A DNA stretch of 64,000 bases, from contig NZ_JAFFIW010000021.1 in the NCBI RefSeq assembly GCF_018588885.1, forward strand, positions 48,925 through 112,924, in the 5' to 3' direction. Shown in pieces: positions 10,597 to 18,609 of the stretch. The DNA comes from Mesorhizobium sp. dw_380 (GTDB taxonomy: Bacteria > Pseudomonadota > Alphaproteobacteria > Rhizobiales > Rhizobiaceae). The position numbers and the translations under genes are program-made. The notes under the pieces are model-generated. The model did no database searches. It was not told where the DNA came from and worked only from the letters and a program-made list of their open reading frames with translations. Numbering within the stretch: position 1 is the stretch's first letter; every line of letters begins with the position of its first letter.

Positions 10597-12324
10597 ATGG
10601 CACCAGCAGACCAGACCCGCAAGACCGGGCCAGACAATACCGCGTCGCGCCTTATCGCCTGGTACGACGCGCACCACCGTGAGCTGCCCTGGCGTGTGTC
10701 GCCGCGCGAACATGCACGGGGCATGCGGCCCGACCCCTACCGCATCTGGCTGTCCGAAGTCATGCTGCAGCAGACCACCGTCGAGGCGGTGAAGGCCTAT
10801 TTCCAGGTCTTCGTGGAAAAATGGCCTGATGTCGAGGCATTGGCGGCTGCGCCGACCGAGGACGTGATGAAGGCCTGGGCGGGACTGGGCTATTACTCCC
10901 GCGCACGCAACCTCAAGGCCTGCGCCGATCTGGTGGCGGCGCGTGGCGGCCGGTTTCCCGACACGGAGACCGCCTTGCGAGACCTGCCCGGCATAGGCGC
11001 CTACACGTCGGCGGCCATCACGGCGATCGCTTTCGACCGCCCTGCCGCCGTGGTCGACGGCAATGTCGAACGCGTCATCTCGAGGCTGTTTTCGATCACG
11101 ACGCCGCTGAGCGAAGCCAAGGCCGAAATACGCGCCCATGTCGAGCGCATGGTGCCGGCGGCAAGGCCGGGCGACTTCGCCCAGGCGATGATGGATCTCG
11201 GCGCCACGATCTGCACCCCGCGCCGGCCGCGCTGCATGCTGTGCCCGCTGCGCGAGGATTGCAGCGCCGTCGTTTCAGGCGACCCCGAGCATTTCCCGGT
11301 GCGACTTCCAAAGGCCGACAAGCCGCAGCGGCGGGGTGCTGCTTTCGTGGCCGTGCGCGAGGACGGCGCCATTCTTCTGCGCAAGCGGCCCGAGAAGGGA
11401 TTGCTCGGCGGCATGACGGAGGTGCCGACCACGGCCTGGACGGCGCGGGTGGATGGAGCCACCACGCCGGAGGCGGCGCCCTTTCCCGGCGATTGGCGGC
11501 GCGCAGGGACGATCACGCATGTCTTCACCCATTTCGCGCTCGAGCTCGAAGTCTTTCACGCCCACGTCAGAGATGATGCGCCCGAGGGGTATTTCTGGTC
11601 GCCCGCTGATGAGATTTCCGGAGAGGCCCTGCCAACCGTCATGAAAAAGGCAATCGAAGCTGCGATACCCGGCGCGACGAAAAGCCGTCGCCACAGAGTA
11701 CAAAGAGGCCCCATGACTGAAATCCGCCACATCGTTTTCGACATCGGCAGAGTGTTGCTCCACTACGATCCGAACATTCCGTTCAGCCGCCTCATTCCCG
11801 ATGCCGAGGAGAGAAGGTGGTTCTTCGACAATGTCTGCACGCATGACTGGAATATCGAGCAGGATCGCGGCCGGACCTGGGAAGAGGCAGAGGCATTGCT
11901 GATCGCGGACCACCCCGATCACGCCGAAAACATCCGCGGCTTCCGCCGCCACTGGCATGAGATGGTGCCGCATGCCTATGACGACAGTGTCGCCATCATG
12001 CTCGGGCTGATCGAGAGCGGCCATGATGTGACCATGCTGACCAACTTCGCCGCCGACACGCTGGCCGAAGCCCGCAAACGCTTTGATTTCCTCGATCGGC
12101 CGCGCGGCGTCACCATCTCCGGCGAGATCGGCAAGATCAAGCCGGACCGTGACATTTACGATCATCACGTGGCTGCGTTCGGCCTCGAACCATCGGCGAC
12201 GCTGTTCATCGACGACAGCCAGAAGAATGTCGATGGCGCCAGGGCGGCGGGCTGGCAAGCGGTGCTGTTCACCGATGCCAAGACGCTTCAAGCAGACCTT
12301 GAACGCTTCGGTTTAAAGGCCTGA
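10597..12324 (+). CDS. mutY: A/G-specific adenine glycosylase MutY, in-frame with a C-terminal HAD phosphatase
   Basis: Residues 1-372 are MutY, which removes adenine opposite 8-oxoguanine. The helix-hairpin-helix glycosylase domain has the catalytic glutamate in SEVMLQQTTVEAV and the aspartate in VVDGNVERV. The [4Fe-4S] motif is intact (C-x6-C-x2-C-x5-C in CTPRRPRCMLCPLREDC). The NUDIX-like 8-oxoG recognition domain follows (GGMTEVP, THVFTHFALELEVF). There is no stop after it: the frame runs straight on through SRRHRVQRGP into the HAD protein that starts at 11713, giving a 575-residue fused frame. Whether the cell makes the fusion, two proteins, or both is open. The ATG at 10597 precedes the conserved N-terminus. 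Confidence 0.9.
   Translation: MAPADQTRKTGPDNTASRLIAWYDAHHRELPWRVSPREHARGMRPDPYRIWLSEVMLQQTTVEAVKAYFQVFVEKWPDVEALAAAPTEDVMKAWAGLGYYSRARNLKACADLVAARGGRFPDTETALRDLPGIGAYTSAAITAIAFDRPAAVVDGNVERVISRLFSITTPLSEAKAEIRAHVERMVPAARPGDFAQAMMDLGATICTPRRPRCMLCPLREDCSAVVSGDPEHFPVRLPKADKPQRRGAAFVAVREDGAILLRKRPEKGLLGGMTEVPTTAWTARVDGATTPEAAPFPGDWRRAGTITHVFTHFALELEVFHAHVRDDAPEGYFWSPADEISGEALPTVMKKAIEAAIPGATKSRRHRVQRGPMTEIRHIVFDIGRVLLHYDPNIPFSRLIPDAEERRWFFDNVCTHDWNIEQDRGRTWEEAEALLIADHPDHAENIRGFRRHWHEMVPHAYDDSVAIMLGLIESGHDVTMLTNFAADTLAEARKRFDFLDRPRGVTISGEIGKIKPDRDIYDHHVAAFGLEPSATLFIDDSQKNVDGARAAGWQAVLFTDAKTLQADLERFGLKA
11713..12324 (+). CDS. HAD-superfamily hydrolase (internal start within the mutY frame)
   Basis: A 203-residue HAD phosphatase domain. 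The nucleophile motif is VFDIGRVLLHYDPN, of the D-x-G type seen in YihX-like members. Motif II is TMLTNFA, the lysine is in GEIGKIKPD, and motif IV is TLFIDDSQKNVDGARAAGW. An AAAGAGG ribosome-binding site at 11702-11708 lies four bases before this ATG, so it can be translated by itself even though no stop separates it from mutY. The substrate is not predictable. Annotated separately because most genomes would treat it as its own gene. Confidence 0.75.
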   Translation: MTEIRHIVFDIGRVLLHYDPNIPFSRLIPDAEERRWFFDNVCTHDWNIEQDRGRTWEEAEALLIADHPDHAENIRGFRRHWHEMVPHAYDDSVAIMLGLIESGHDVTMLTNFAADTLAEARKRFDFLDRPRGVTISGEIGKIKPDRDIYDHHVAAFGLEPSATLFIDDSQKNVDGARAAGWQAVLFTDAKTLQADLERFGLKA

Positions 12325-12393
12325 TCTGAATCGCTTGCGGCGATCCGCTGAGATTCTGAATCAATGCAGAAGCATGCAGCATTGGTGCGGGGT

Positions 12394-13527
12394 TCAGCCC
12401 CCTGCCCGTTCCATGCCGAGACGGGCGATGCGGCGAAGTTCGTCGATCGGGGTGAGCCCGCCACTGCGCTCATAATGCCAGAAGGTCCAGCCGTTGCAGG
12501 CGTCCAGTCCCTGCACTTCAGCGCCGATCTTGTGGATCGAGCCGGCGCTGTCGCCGATCGCCACCGTGCCGTCGGCACGCACCTTGGCCGCCCAGCGCTT
12601 CTTGGCGTCATAGAGCGTGGCGCCTGGCGTGACCAGCCCGGTGTCGATCAGGCTGACGAAGGCGACCCGCGGCTCGGCGCGCTTGCCGGTAAGCACCGTC
12701 AAATCGGCATCTTCCAGCGGCCGCACGGCGTCGATACGCTCGTTGGCGGCGTCGATATAGGCCTGCTCGCGCTCGATGCCGACGAAATGACGGCCAAGGC
12801 GCTTGGCCACCGCACCAGTGGTGCCGGAGCCGAAGAAGGGATCAAGCACGATGTCGCCGGGCTTGGTCGAAGCCATCATGATCCGGGCGAGCAGCGCCTC
12901 CGGCTTCTGCGTCGGGTGCAGCTTTTCGCCATTGTCGTTCTTCAGCCGCTCACCGCCGGTGCAGATCGGGAACAGCCAGTCGGAGCGCATCTGGACGTCG
13001 TCGTTCGACGCCTTCAGCGCCTCGTAGTTGAAGGTGTAGCCCTTGCCCTTCTGATCACGCGAGGCCCAGATCATCGTCTCATGCGCATTCTGGAAGCGGC
13101 GGCCGCGGAAATTCGGCATCGGATTGGTCTTGCGCCAGACGACGTCGTTGAGGATCCAGAAGCCCAGATCCTGCATCTTGGCGCCGACCCGGAAGATGTT
13201 GTGATAGGAGCCGATGACCCAGATGGTGCCATTGGGTTTCAGCACCCGCCGCGCCGCCAGGAGCCAGGCGCGGGTGAAGGCGTCGTAGGCCTCGAAACTC
13301 TCGAACTGGTCCCAATGGTCGTCGACGGCATCGACCTTGGATTGGTCGGGGCGGTGCAGATCGCCGTCGAGTTGCAGATTGTAGGGCGGATCGGCGAAGA
13401 TGACGTCGATCGACTTCTCGGGCAAGCGGTCGAGGGCCGCGACGCAGTCGCCCTTGAGGATCGTGTCCAGCCATTCGGATTGCTGGGGAGCAAGGGAAAG
13501 CTCGTCGAGAAGACGCATGGCAGACAT
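12394..13527 (-). CDS. ccrM: Cell-cycle DNA adenine methyltransferase CcrM (GANTC)
   Basis: A 377-residue N6-adenine methyltransferase of the beta class. The catalytic DPPY motif is at residues 46-49 (FADPPYNLQL), and the SAM-binding motif comes later (DPFFGSGTTGAVAKRLGR), which is the order expected for beta enzymes. The last 90 residues form the CcrM C-terminal domain (LYDAKKRWAAKVRADG...GWTFWHYE), essential for DNA binding in the family. CcrM methylates GANTC once per cell cycle and drives cell-cycle transcription in Alphaproteobacteria. The ATG at 13527 is preferred over a TTG at 13539. It converges with the mutY-HAD frame. Confidence 0.95.
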   Translation of the reverse strand: MSAMRLLDELSLAPQQSEWLDTILKGDCVAALDRLPEKSIDVIFADPPYNLQLDGDLHRPDQSKVDAVDDHWDQFESFEAYDAFTRAWLLAARRVLKPNGTIWVIGSYHNIFRVGAKMQDLGFWILNDVVWRKTNPMPNFRGRRFQNAHETMIWASRDQKGKGYTFNYEALKASNDDVQMRSDWLFPICTGGERLKNDNGEKLHPTQKPEALLARIMMASTKPGDIVLDPFFGSGTTGAVAKRLGRHFVGIEREQAYIDAANERIDAVRPLEDADLTVLTGKRAEPRVAFVSLIDTGLVTPGATLYDAKKRWAAKVRADGTVAIGDSAGSIHKIGAEVQGLDACNGWTFWHYERSGGLTPIDELRRIARLGMERAGG

Positions 13528-13704
13528 TTTTACACCCAAGGCACGCGTTACTGTTTACTCCCCGTTATGGTTACCGATCAGCGTAAATATTCGGTGAAGG
13601 CCGGCGGTGTGGGCTGCCGGGTTTGCGAAGGCGGTGCCGTTAGTGTATGCCGCGCCGCCTGAGCCCCGAGAGGCCATTCCTCCATCCTCCTGTTCCGGAT
13701 CACC

Positions 13705-14394
13705 ATGCCCCAGCCAGATCTTGTCATTTTCGATTGCGACGGCGTGCTCGTCGATTCCGAAATCATCGCGGCACGGGTCGAAGCCGAGTTGATAAGCCTT
13801 GCCGGATACGAGATCTCGGCGGAGGAGATTGCCGAGACCTATGCCGGCTTGACGTTCAAGGACATCCTGATGCGGATCGAGGAGAAGTCCAAGATCCCGT
13901 TCCAGGTATCGCTGATCGATCGCGCCGAAGAGCTGGTCGACCGCAGACTGCGAAGCGACGTTCGCGCCATCGAGGGTGTGCGCGAAGCGGTTGCCTCGGT
14001 CACGGCGCAACGCTGCATCTGCTCCAACTCACGCTCGGAGCGGATAGAATTCATGCTGGAGAAGGTGCATCTGCTGCCGTTTTTCGCCGGCCGCATCTTC
14101 TCGGCGCTGGAAACGCCTACCGGCAAAACAAAACCGGCTCCGGACGTGTTCGCGCTCGCTGCCGAGAAGCTCAATGCCAATCCGGCGAACACTTTCGTCA
14201 TCGAGGATTCCGTACACGGCGTCCACGGCGCCAGGGCGGCCGGCATGCGGGTGATCGGCTTCACCGGCGCGGCCCACAGCTATCTCGGCCATGCCGATGC
14301 CTTGACCGAGGCCGGCGCCGAGACGGTGATCCGCCGCTGGCCGGAGCTAAAGAGCGTGATCGCCGCGTTGTCAGAGTGGTCGGCTGACGCTTGA
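13705..14394 (+). CDS. HAD family phosphatase (beta-phosphoglucomutase-like)
   Basis: A 229-residue HAD hydrolase of the cap C1 type. Motif I is FDCDGVLVDSE at residues 9-19. A helical cap spans residues 20-85. Motif II appears as CICSNS, the lysine as GKTKPAPDVF, and motif IV as FVIEDSVHGVHGARAAGM. The class includes phosphoglycolate phosphatase, beta-phosphoglucomutase and sugar-phosphate phosphatases, so the substrate is uncertain. It is divergent from ccrM across about 175 bases and ends 42 bases before the convergent lipoprotein gene. Confidence 0.9.
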   Translation: MPQPDLVIFDCDGVLVDSEIIAARVEAELISLAGYEISAEEIAETYAGLTFKDILMRIEEKSKIPFQVSLIDRAEELVDRRLRSDVRAIEGVREAVASVTAQRCICSNSRSERIEFMLEKVHLLPFFAGRIFSALETPTGKTKPAPDVFALAAEKLNANPANTFVIEDSVHGVHGARAAGMRVIGFTGAAHSYLGHADALTEAGAETVIRRWPELKSVIAALSEWSADA

Positions 14395-14436
14395 AAAAGG
14401 TGCCTCCAGTCGGACGCACGCCATTTCAGTGACCGC

Positions 14437-15165
14437 TTAGTTTGCCGCCACGACCTTCTTCCTGTGGGTCTTCTTCGGCTTGTCCGTTGTCGCCTTCGGC
14501 GCGGTTTCGTCATAGCCGGCGTAGGCTTGATAATCCGGCGCCGTCGGGGCCGGCACGACGACATTGGAATCGGTGAACACGAACTGGGTGGCGACCGAGG
14601 GATCGGTCACCTGGACCTGATATTGGTGAATCTGCGAGTAAAGCACGTCGGTGCCGTGCGTCACCGCGATGCGGATCGGCATGGTGATGTTTCCCGGTGT
14701 GAACTTCGGTCCCGGCACGATCTTGCCGGCGACGGCGATCTTCATCGTCAGCTGGCCGTCGGCACGGCTGCAATCGCGGGTGACGTCGCTGATCGAGGCC
14801 TGGTAAATGATCCGCGCCGAATCGTCGGGCGGAGTGGCAGCGGCGGCGTCAGCCGCGGCCTGGGCCGCAGCGTCAGCCGCGGCGTCGCCGGTCTTTTTGA
14901 GCTTGGGCTTGGGCTTCCGAGCTTCATTGACGTAAGTGTTGAAGAAGGCCGTGCCGTCGCGCACCGTCACTCTCGGACAGTAGGCGTTCAACTGGCTGGC
15001 CAGAATCTTGGGATCCTGCGGCGGCGGCGGTGCTGCCGGATCCTTCTTGCCGAAGCCGAGGTTCAGGATACCGTTGTCGCTCGATTGGCAACCGGCGGCG
15101 GCGAGCATAAAGCCGGTGAGCGCAAGACCCGCCACAAAACGACCGCCGAATGTATGAAACGCCAT
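14437..15165 (-). CDS. Predicted lipoprotein of unknown function
   Basis: A 242-residue exported protein with a hydrophobic signal (FVAGLALTGFMLAAAGC) ending in a lipobox cysteine. An Ala-rich low-complexity stretch near residues 90-110 (DAAADAAAQAAADAAAAT) is followed by a beta-rich domain around ASISDVTRDCSRADGQLTMKI and MPIRIAVTHGTDVLYSQIHQ. A Lys-rich tail (KPKKTHRKKVVAAN) ends it. I know it only as a conserved rhizobial envelope protein. The ATG at 15165 has GGAAGAG seven bases upstream; an upstream start would put extra residues before the signal. It is divergent from thrC. Confidence 0.78.
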   Translation of the reverse strand: MAFHTFGGRFVAGLALTGFMLAAAGCQSSDNGILNLGFGKKDPAAPPPPQDPKILASQLNAYCPRVTVRDGTAFFNTYVNEARKPKPKLKKTGDAAADAAAQAAADAAAATPPDDSARIIYQASISDVTRDCSRADGQLTMKIAVAGKIVPGPKFTPGNITMPIRIAVTHGTDVLYSQIHQYQVQVTDPSVATQFVFTDSNVVVPAPTAPDYQAYAGYDETAPKATTDKPKKTHRKKVVAAN

Positions 15166-15294
15166 GAAACTGCTCTTCCCTCTCGCAAAGCTGGTGACGT
15201 ATATCAACCGCGCGGCAAAAATGCGACTGAGGCAGCGTAGAAATTAACCACCTTCTGGTGAACGGAAAAGCCAAGCGGCAAACGGATCTGTGAC

Positions 15295-16692
15295 ATGCAA
15301 TATGTGAGTACCCGCGGGGAAGCGCCCGTGCTTGGATTTTCCGATGCCGTGCTGGCGGGCCTGGCGCGCGATGGCGGGCTTTACGTGCCGCGCGAGTGGC
15401 CGCGGTTTTCGCCCGCCGAGATCCGTGCCATGCGCGGCCTTGCCTATCCTGATCTCGCGATCCGCGTGCTGTCGCCCTTCATTGGCGGCGAAATCCAGGC
15501 GCCTGTGTTCGAACGGCTGGTTCGCGAAGCCTATGCCACCTTCCGCCACGAGGCTGTCTGCCCGCTGGTCCAGACCGGCTCCAACACCTTTGTCCTCGAA
15601 CTCTTCCATGGGCCGACGCTGGCGTTCAAGGATGTGGCGATGCAGTTGCTTGCCCGGCTGATGGACCACGTGCTTGCCGAACGCGACCAGCATGCCACCA
15701 TCGTCGGCGCCACGTCGGGCGATACCGGTGGCGCGGCCATCGACGCCTTTGCCGGGCGCAGCCGCACCGACATCTTCATCCTCTTCCCGCATGGCCGCGT
15801 TTCGCCGGTGCAGCAGCGGCAGATGACGACGTCGAGGGCCGAAAACGTCCATGCGCTGGCGATCGAAGGCAATTTCGACGACTGCCAGGGCCTGCTCAAG
15901 GACATGTTCAACGATCACGCTTTCCGCGACCGGGTGGCGTTGTCGGGTGTCAATTCGATCAACTGGGCCCGCATCATGGCCCAGATCGTCTATTACTTTT
16001 CCTCGGCGCTGTCGCTCGGCGCGCCGGACAGGCCTATCTCCTTCACCGTGCCGACCGGCAATTTCGGCGATATTTTCGCCGGCTACGCAGCCAAGAAGAT
16101 GGGCCTGCCGATCGAGCGGCTGGTCATCGCCACCAACGACAACGACATATTGGCGCGCACCTTCGCCACCGGCGAATACCGCACCAAGGGCGTTTTCGCG
16201 ACCACTTCGCCGTCGATGGACATCCAGGTGTCGTCGAATTTCGAACGCCTGCTGTTCGAGGCGTCAAACCGCGATGCGTCGACCGTACGACGCTACATGG
16301 ATGGCCTGAAGCAGTCGGGCGCTTTCACCATCGAAGCCCGGGAAATTGCCGGGATGCGGTCCGAATTCGACGCCGGCCGCGCTGATATGGACGAGGTCGC
16401 CGCCACCATCCGCTCGACGCTTAAGGCCAGCAATTACCTGCTTGATCCACATACGGCGGCAGCCGTGCATGTGGCAGCAGGCAAGGCCACGGGCGCCGTA
16501 CCGATGGTGGTGCTGGGCACGGCGCATCCGGCAAAATTCCCTGCCGCCGTCGAGGCCGCCAGCGGGGTCTCGCCCGCCCTGCCCGCATGGCTAGGCGGGT
16601 TGATGACATCAGAGGAAAAATACACGGTACTTCCATCCGACCTGAAAATGGTGGAAGATTACGTCGGCCGCCGCGCGCGAGCGGCGCGTTAG
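15295..16692 (+). CDS. thrC: Threonine synthase
   Basis: A 465-residue PLP enzyme converting O-phosphohomoserine to threonine. The N-terminus MQYVSTRGEAPVLGFSDAVLAGLARDGGLYVP is cited here only by its key parts: STRG and DGGLYVP are hallmark elements. The PLP lysine lies in GPTLAFKDVAMQ and the phosphate-binding loop in VGATSGDTGGAA. NFGDIFAGYAAKKMG and the late GTAHPAKFP segment complete the family pattern. The partner homoserine kinase gene (thrB) is 10 kb away in this window. It is followed 14 bases later by the M16 peptidase gene. Confidence 0.96.
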   Translation: MQYVSTRGEAPVLGFSDAVLAGLARDGGLYVPREWPRFSPAEIRAMRGLAYPDLAIRVLSPFIGGEIQAPVFERLVREAYATFRHEAVCPLVQTGSNTFVLELFHGPTLAFKDVAMQLLARLMDHVLAERDQHATIVGATSGDTGGAAIDAFAGRSRTDIFILFPHGRVSPVQQRQMTTSRAENVHALAIEGNFDDCQGLLKDMFNDHAFRDRVALSGVNSINWARIMAQIVYYFSSALSLGAPDRPISFTVPTGNFGDIFAGYAAKKMGLPIERLVIATNDNDILARTFATGEYRTKGVFATTSPSMDIQVSSNFERLLFEASNRDASTVRRYMDGLKQSGAFTIEAREIAGMRSEFDAGRADMDEVAATIRSTLKASNYLLDPHTAAAVHVAAGKATGAVPMVVLGTAHPAKFPAAVEAASGVSPALPAWLGGLMTSEEKYTVLPSDLKMVEDYVGRRARAAR

Positions 16693-16706
16693 GGAGTAAA
16701 AGCCAT

Positions 16707-17999
16707 ATGGGTGTTGAGGTAAGCCGTCTGTCGAACGGCCTGACAGTCGCCACCGAAACCCTTCCAAGTATCGAATCGGTTGCCCTTGGTGCCTGGGTCA
16801 AGTCCGGTGCCCGCAATGAGCGTGACGATGAGCATGGCATGGCCCATCTGCTCGAGCACATGGCGTTCAAGGGCACAAAGCGGCGAAGTGCGTTCGAAAT
16901 CGCCTCGGAGATCGAGGACGTCGGCGGCGAGATCAACGCCGCCACCAGTGTCGAGACCACCTCCTACTATGCCAGGGTGCTGTCGGACGACGTGCCCCTG
17001 GCCGTCGATATCCTGGCCGACATCCTGCAGGAGTCCGAATTCGACCCGCAGGAACTCGAACGCGAGCAGCATGTGATCCTGCAGGAGATCGGCGCCGCGC
17101 ACGATACGCCCGACGACATCGTCTTCGACCGTTTCACCGAGACGGCCTTTCGCCACCAGACCATCGGCCGCTCGATCCTGGGTACGCCGGAAACCGTCAA
17201 ATCATTCACCTCCAAGCAGTTGCACGATTTCATCGAGCGCCAATATGGTGCCGAGCGGATGGTGATTGTCGCTGCCGGCGACATCAAGCACGACAATTTC
17301 GTGCGCGAGGTCGAGAAGCAGCTTGGCGGCTTTCGCAGCAAGGCCGACAGCACCATCCCGCAATACGCGCAATATGTCGGCGGCGATTTCCGCGAGGATC
17401 GCGACCTGATGGACGCGCAGATCGTGCTGGGCTTCGAGGGCCGCGCCTATCATGTGCGCGACTTCTACGCCTCGCAGGTGCTGTCGATGATCCTCGGCGG
17501 CGGCATGTCATCGCGCCTGTTCCAGGAAGTGCGCGAGAAACGCGGCCTGTGCTACTCCGTCTATGCCTTCCACTGGGGCTTTTCCGACACCGGCATCTTC
17601 GGCGTCCATGCCGCGACCGGCCAGAGCGACATCGCCGAACTCGTGCCTGTCATCATCGACGAACTGCAGAAGGCCGGCGAGAGCATCCTGCAGGAGGAAC
17701 TCGACCGGGCGCGCGCCCAATATCGTGCCGGGCTGATCATGTCCGCCGAAAGCCCGGCCAGCCGCGCCTCGCAGATCGCAAGGCAATTGCTGCTATTCGG
17801 CAGGCCGATCGCCAAGGAGGAATTGATGGAGCGCCTGTCGGCGCTGACGGTCGAGCGGCTGACCGACCTTTCGTCGCGGATGTTCTCGACCAAGCCGACG
17901 CTTACCGCTGTCGGGCCCGTGGGTACGCTGGCACCATATGAGGCGATCCTCGATTCGCTTCCGGGCACGCAGACCACAGCCCGCAGGCTCGCAGTCTAA
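16707..17999 (+). CDS. M16 family zinc peptidase (processing-peptidase-like)
   Basis: A 430-residue inverzincin-type protease. The inverted zinc motif HLLEH is at residues 47-51 (H47, E50, H51). A downstream glutamate in the LEREQHVILQEI region supplies the third ligand. The glycine-rich SMILGGGMSSRLFQEVREKRGLCYSVYA segment, here reduced to its key GGGMSSRLFQ and RGLCYS, is diagnostic for the mitochondrial processing peptidase beta/PqqF-like group. It probably degrades peptides or processes presequence-like substrates. The start at 16707 (ATG after GGGAG) places the conserved VSRLSNGLTVATE at the N-terminus. It lies directly downstream of thrC on the same strand. Confidence 0.94.
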   Translation: MGVEVSRLSNGLTVATETLPSIESVALGAWVKSGARNERDDEHGMAHLLEHMAFKGTKRRSAFEIASEIEDVGGEINAATSVETTSYYARVLSDDVPLAVDILADILQESEFDPQELEREQHVILQEIGAAHDTPDDIVFDRFTETAFRHQTIGRSILGTPETVKSFTSKQLHDFIERQYGAERMVIVAAGDIKHDNFVREVEKQLGGFRSKADSTIPQYAQYVGGDFREDRDLMDAQIVLGFEGRAYHVRDFYASQVLSMILGGGMSSRLFQEVREKRGLCYSVYAFHWGFSDTGIFGVHAATGQSDIAELVPVIIDELQKAGESILQEELDRARAQYRAGLIMSAESPASRASQIARQLLLFGRPIAKEELMERLSALTVERLTDLSSRMFSTKPTLTAVGPVGTLAPYEAILDSLPGTQTTARRLAV

Positions 18000-18013
18000 G
18001 TCCCCAAAGCGTC

Positions 18014-18607
18014 GTGTTCGCGCTCCCTTTCTTTCGCCGTGACCTGCCGGCGCTGAAGGGCAATCTCGTCACCTTGCGCGTCCCATTCACCAACGACTAC
18101 CGTGAGTGGTCGACGCTGCGCGGCGAAAGCCGCGCCTTCCTGGAGCCGTGGGAGCCGCGTTGGACACCCGACGAACTCGACCGCACGGCATGGCGCCTGC
18201 GCATCAGCCGCTACCGCGAAGACTATGCGCAAGGGACGGCGATCGCCTTCTTCATCTTCGAGAGGTCGAGCGGCAAGCTGGCGGGCGGCATCACGCTCGG
18301 CAACATTCGCCACGGTGTCTCGCAGAGCGGCCATGTCGGCTACTGGATCGGCGAGCGCTTCGGCGGCCGTGGCCTGATGACCGACGCGGTCAAGGTCGTG
18401 GCCCGATTCGCCTTCGATACGCTGCGGTTGCACCGGATCGAGGCGGCCTGTATTCCCGACAATGCCAGGTCGATCCGCGTGCTTGAAAAAGCCGGATTCC
18501 GGCGCGAAGGACTTCTGCGATCCTATCTCAGGATCAACGGCATCTGGCAGGATCACTACCTCTACGCCCGGATCGCGGACGATCCGCCCGCAGGAACGAA
18601 GGACTGA
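18014..18607 (+). CDS. GNAT acetyltransferase, RimJ/RimL-like
   Basis: A 197-residue acetyltransferase. The GNAT core starts at about residue 19 (VTLRVPFTNDYREW). The acetyl-CoA pyrophosphate loop is IGERFGGRGLMTDAVK, and motif B is RLHRIEAACIPDNARSIRVLEKAGFRREG. This pattern is typical of RimJ, which acetylates the N-terminus of ribosomal protein S5, although related enzymes modify other amines. The start is GTG. It ends two bases before the TTG start of the GGDEF/EAL gene, so it is probably cotranscribed with it and with the M16 gene. Confidence 0.9.
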   Translation: MFALPFFRRDLPALKGNLVTLRVPFTNDYREWSTLRGESRAFLEPWEPRWTPDELDRTAWRLRISRYREDYAQGTAIAFFIFERSSGKLAGGITLGNIRHGVSQSGHVGYWIGERFGGRGLMTDAVKVVARFAFDTLRLHRIEAACIPDNARSIRVLEKAGFRREGLLRSYLRINGIWQDHYLYARIADDPPAGTKD

Positions 18608-18609
18608 TT

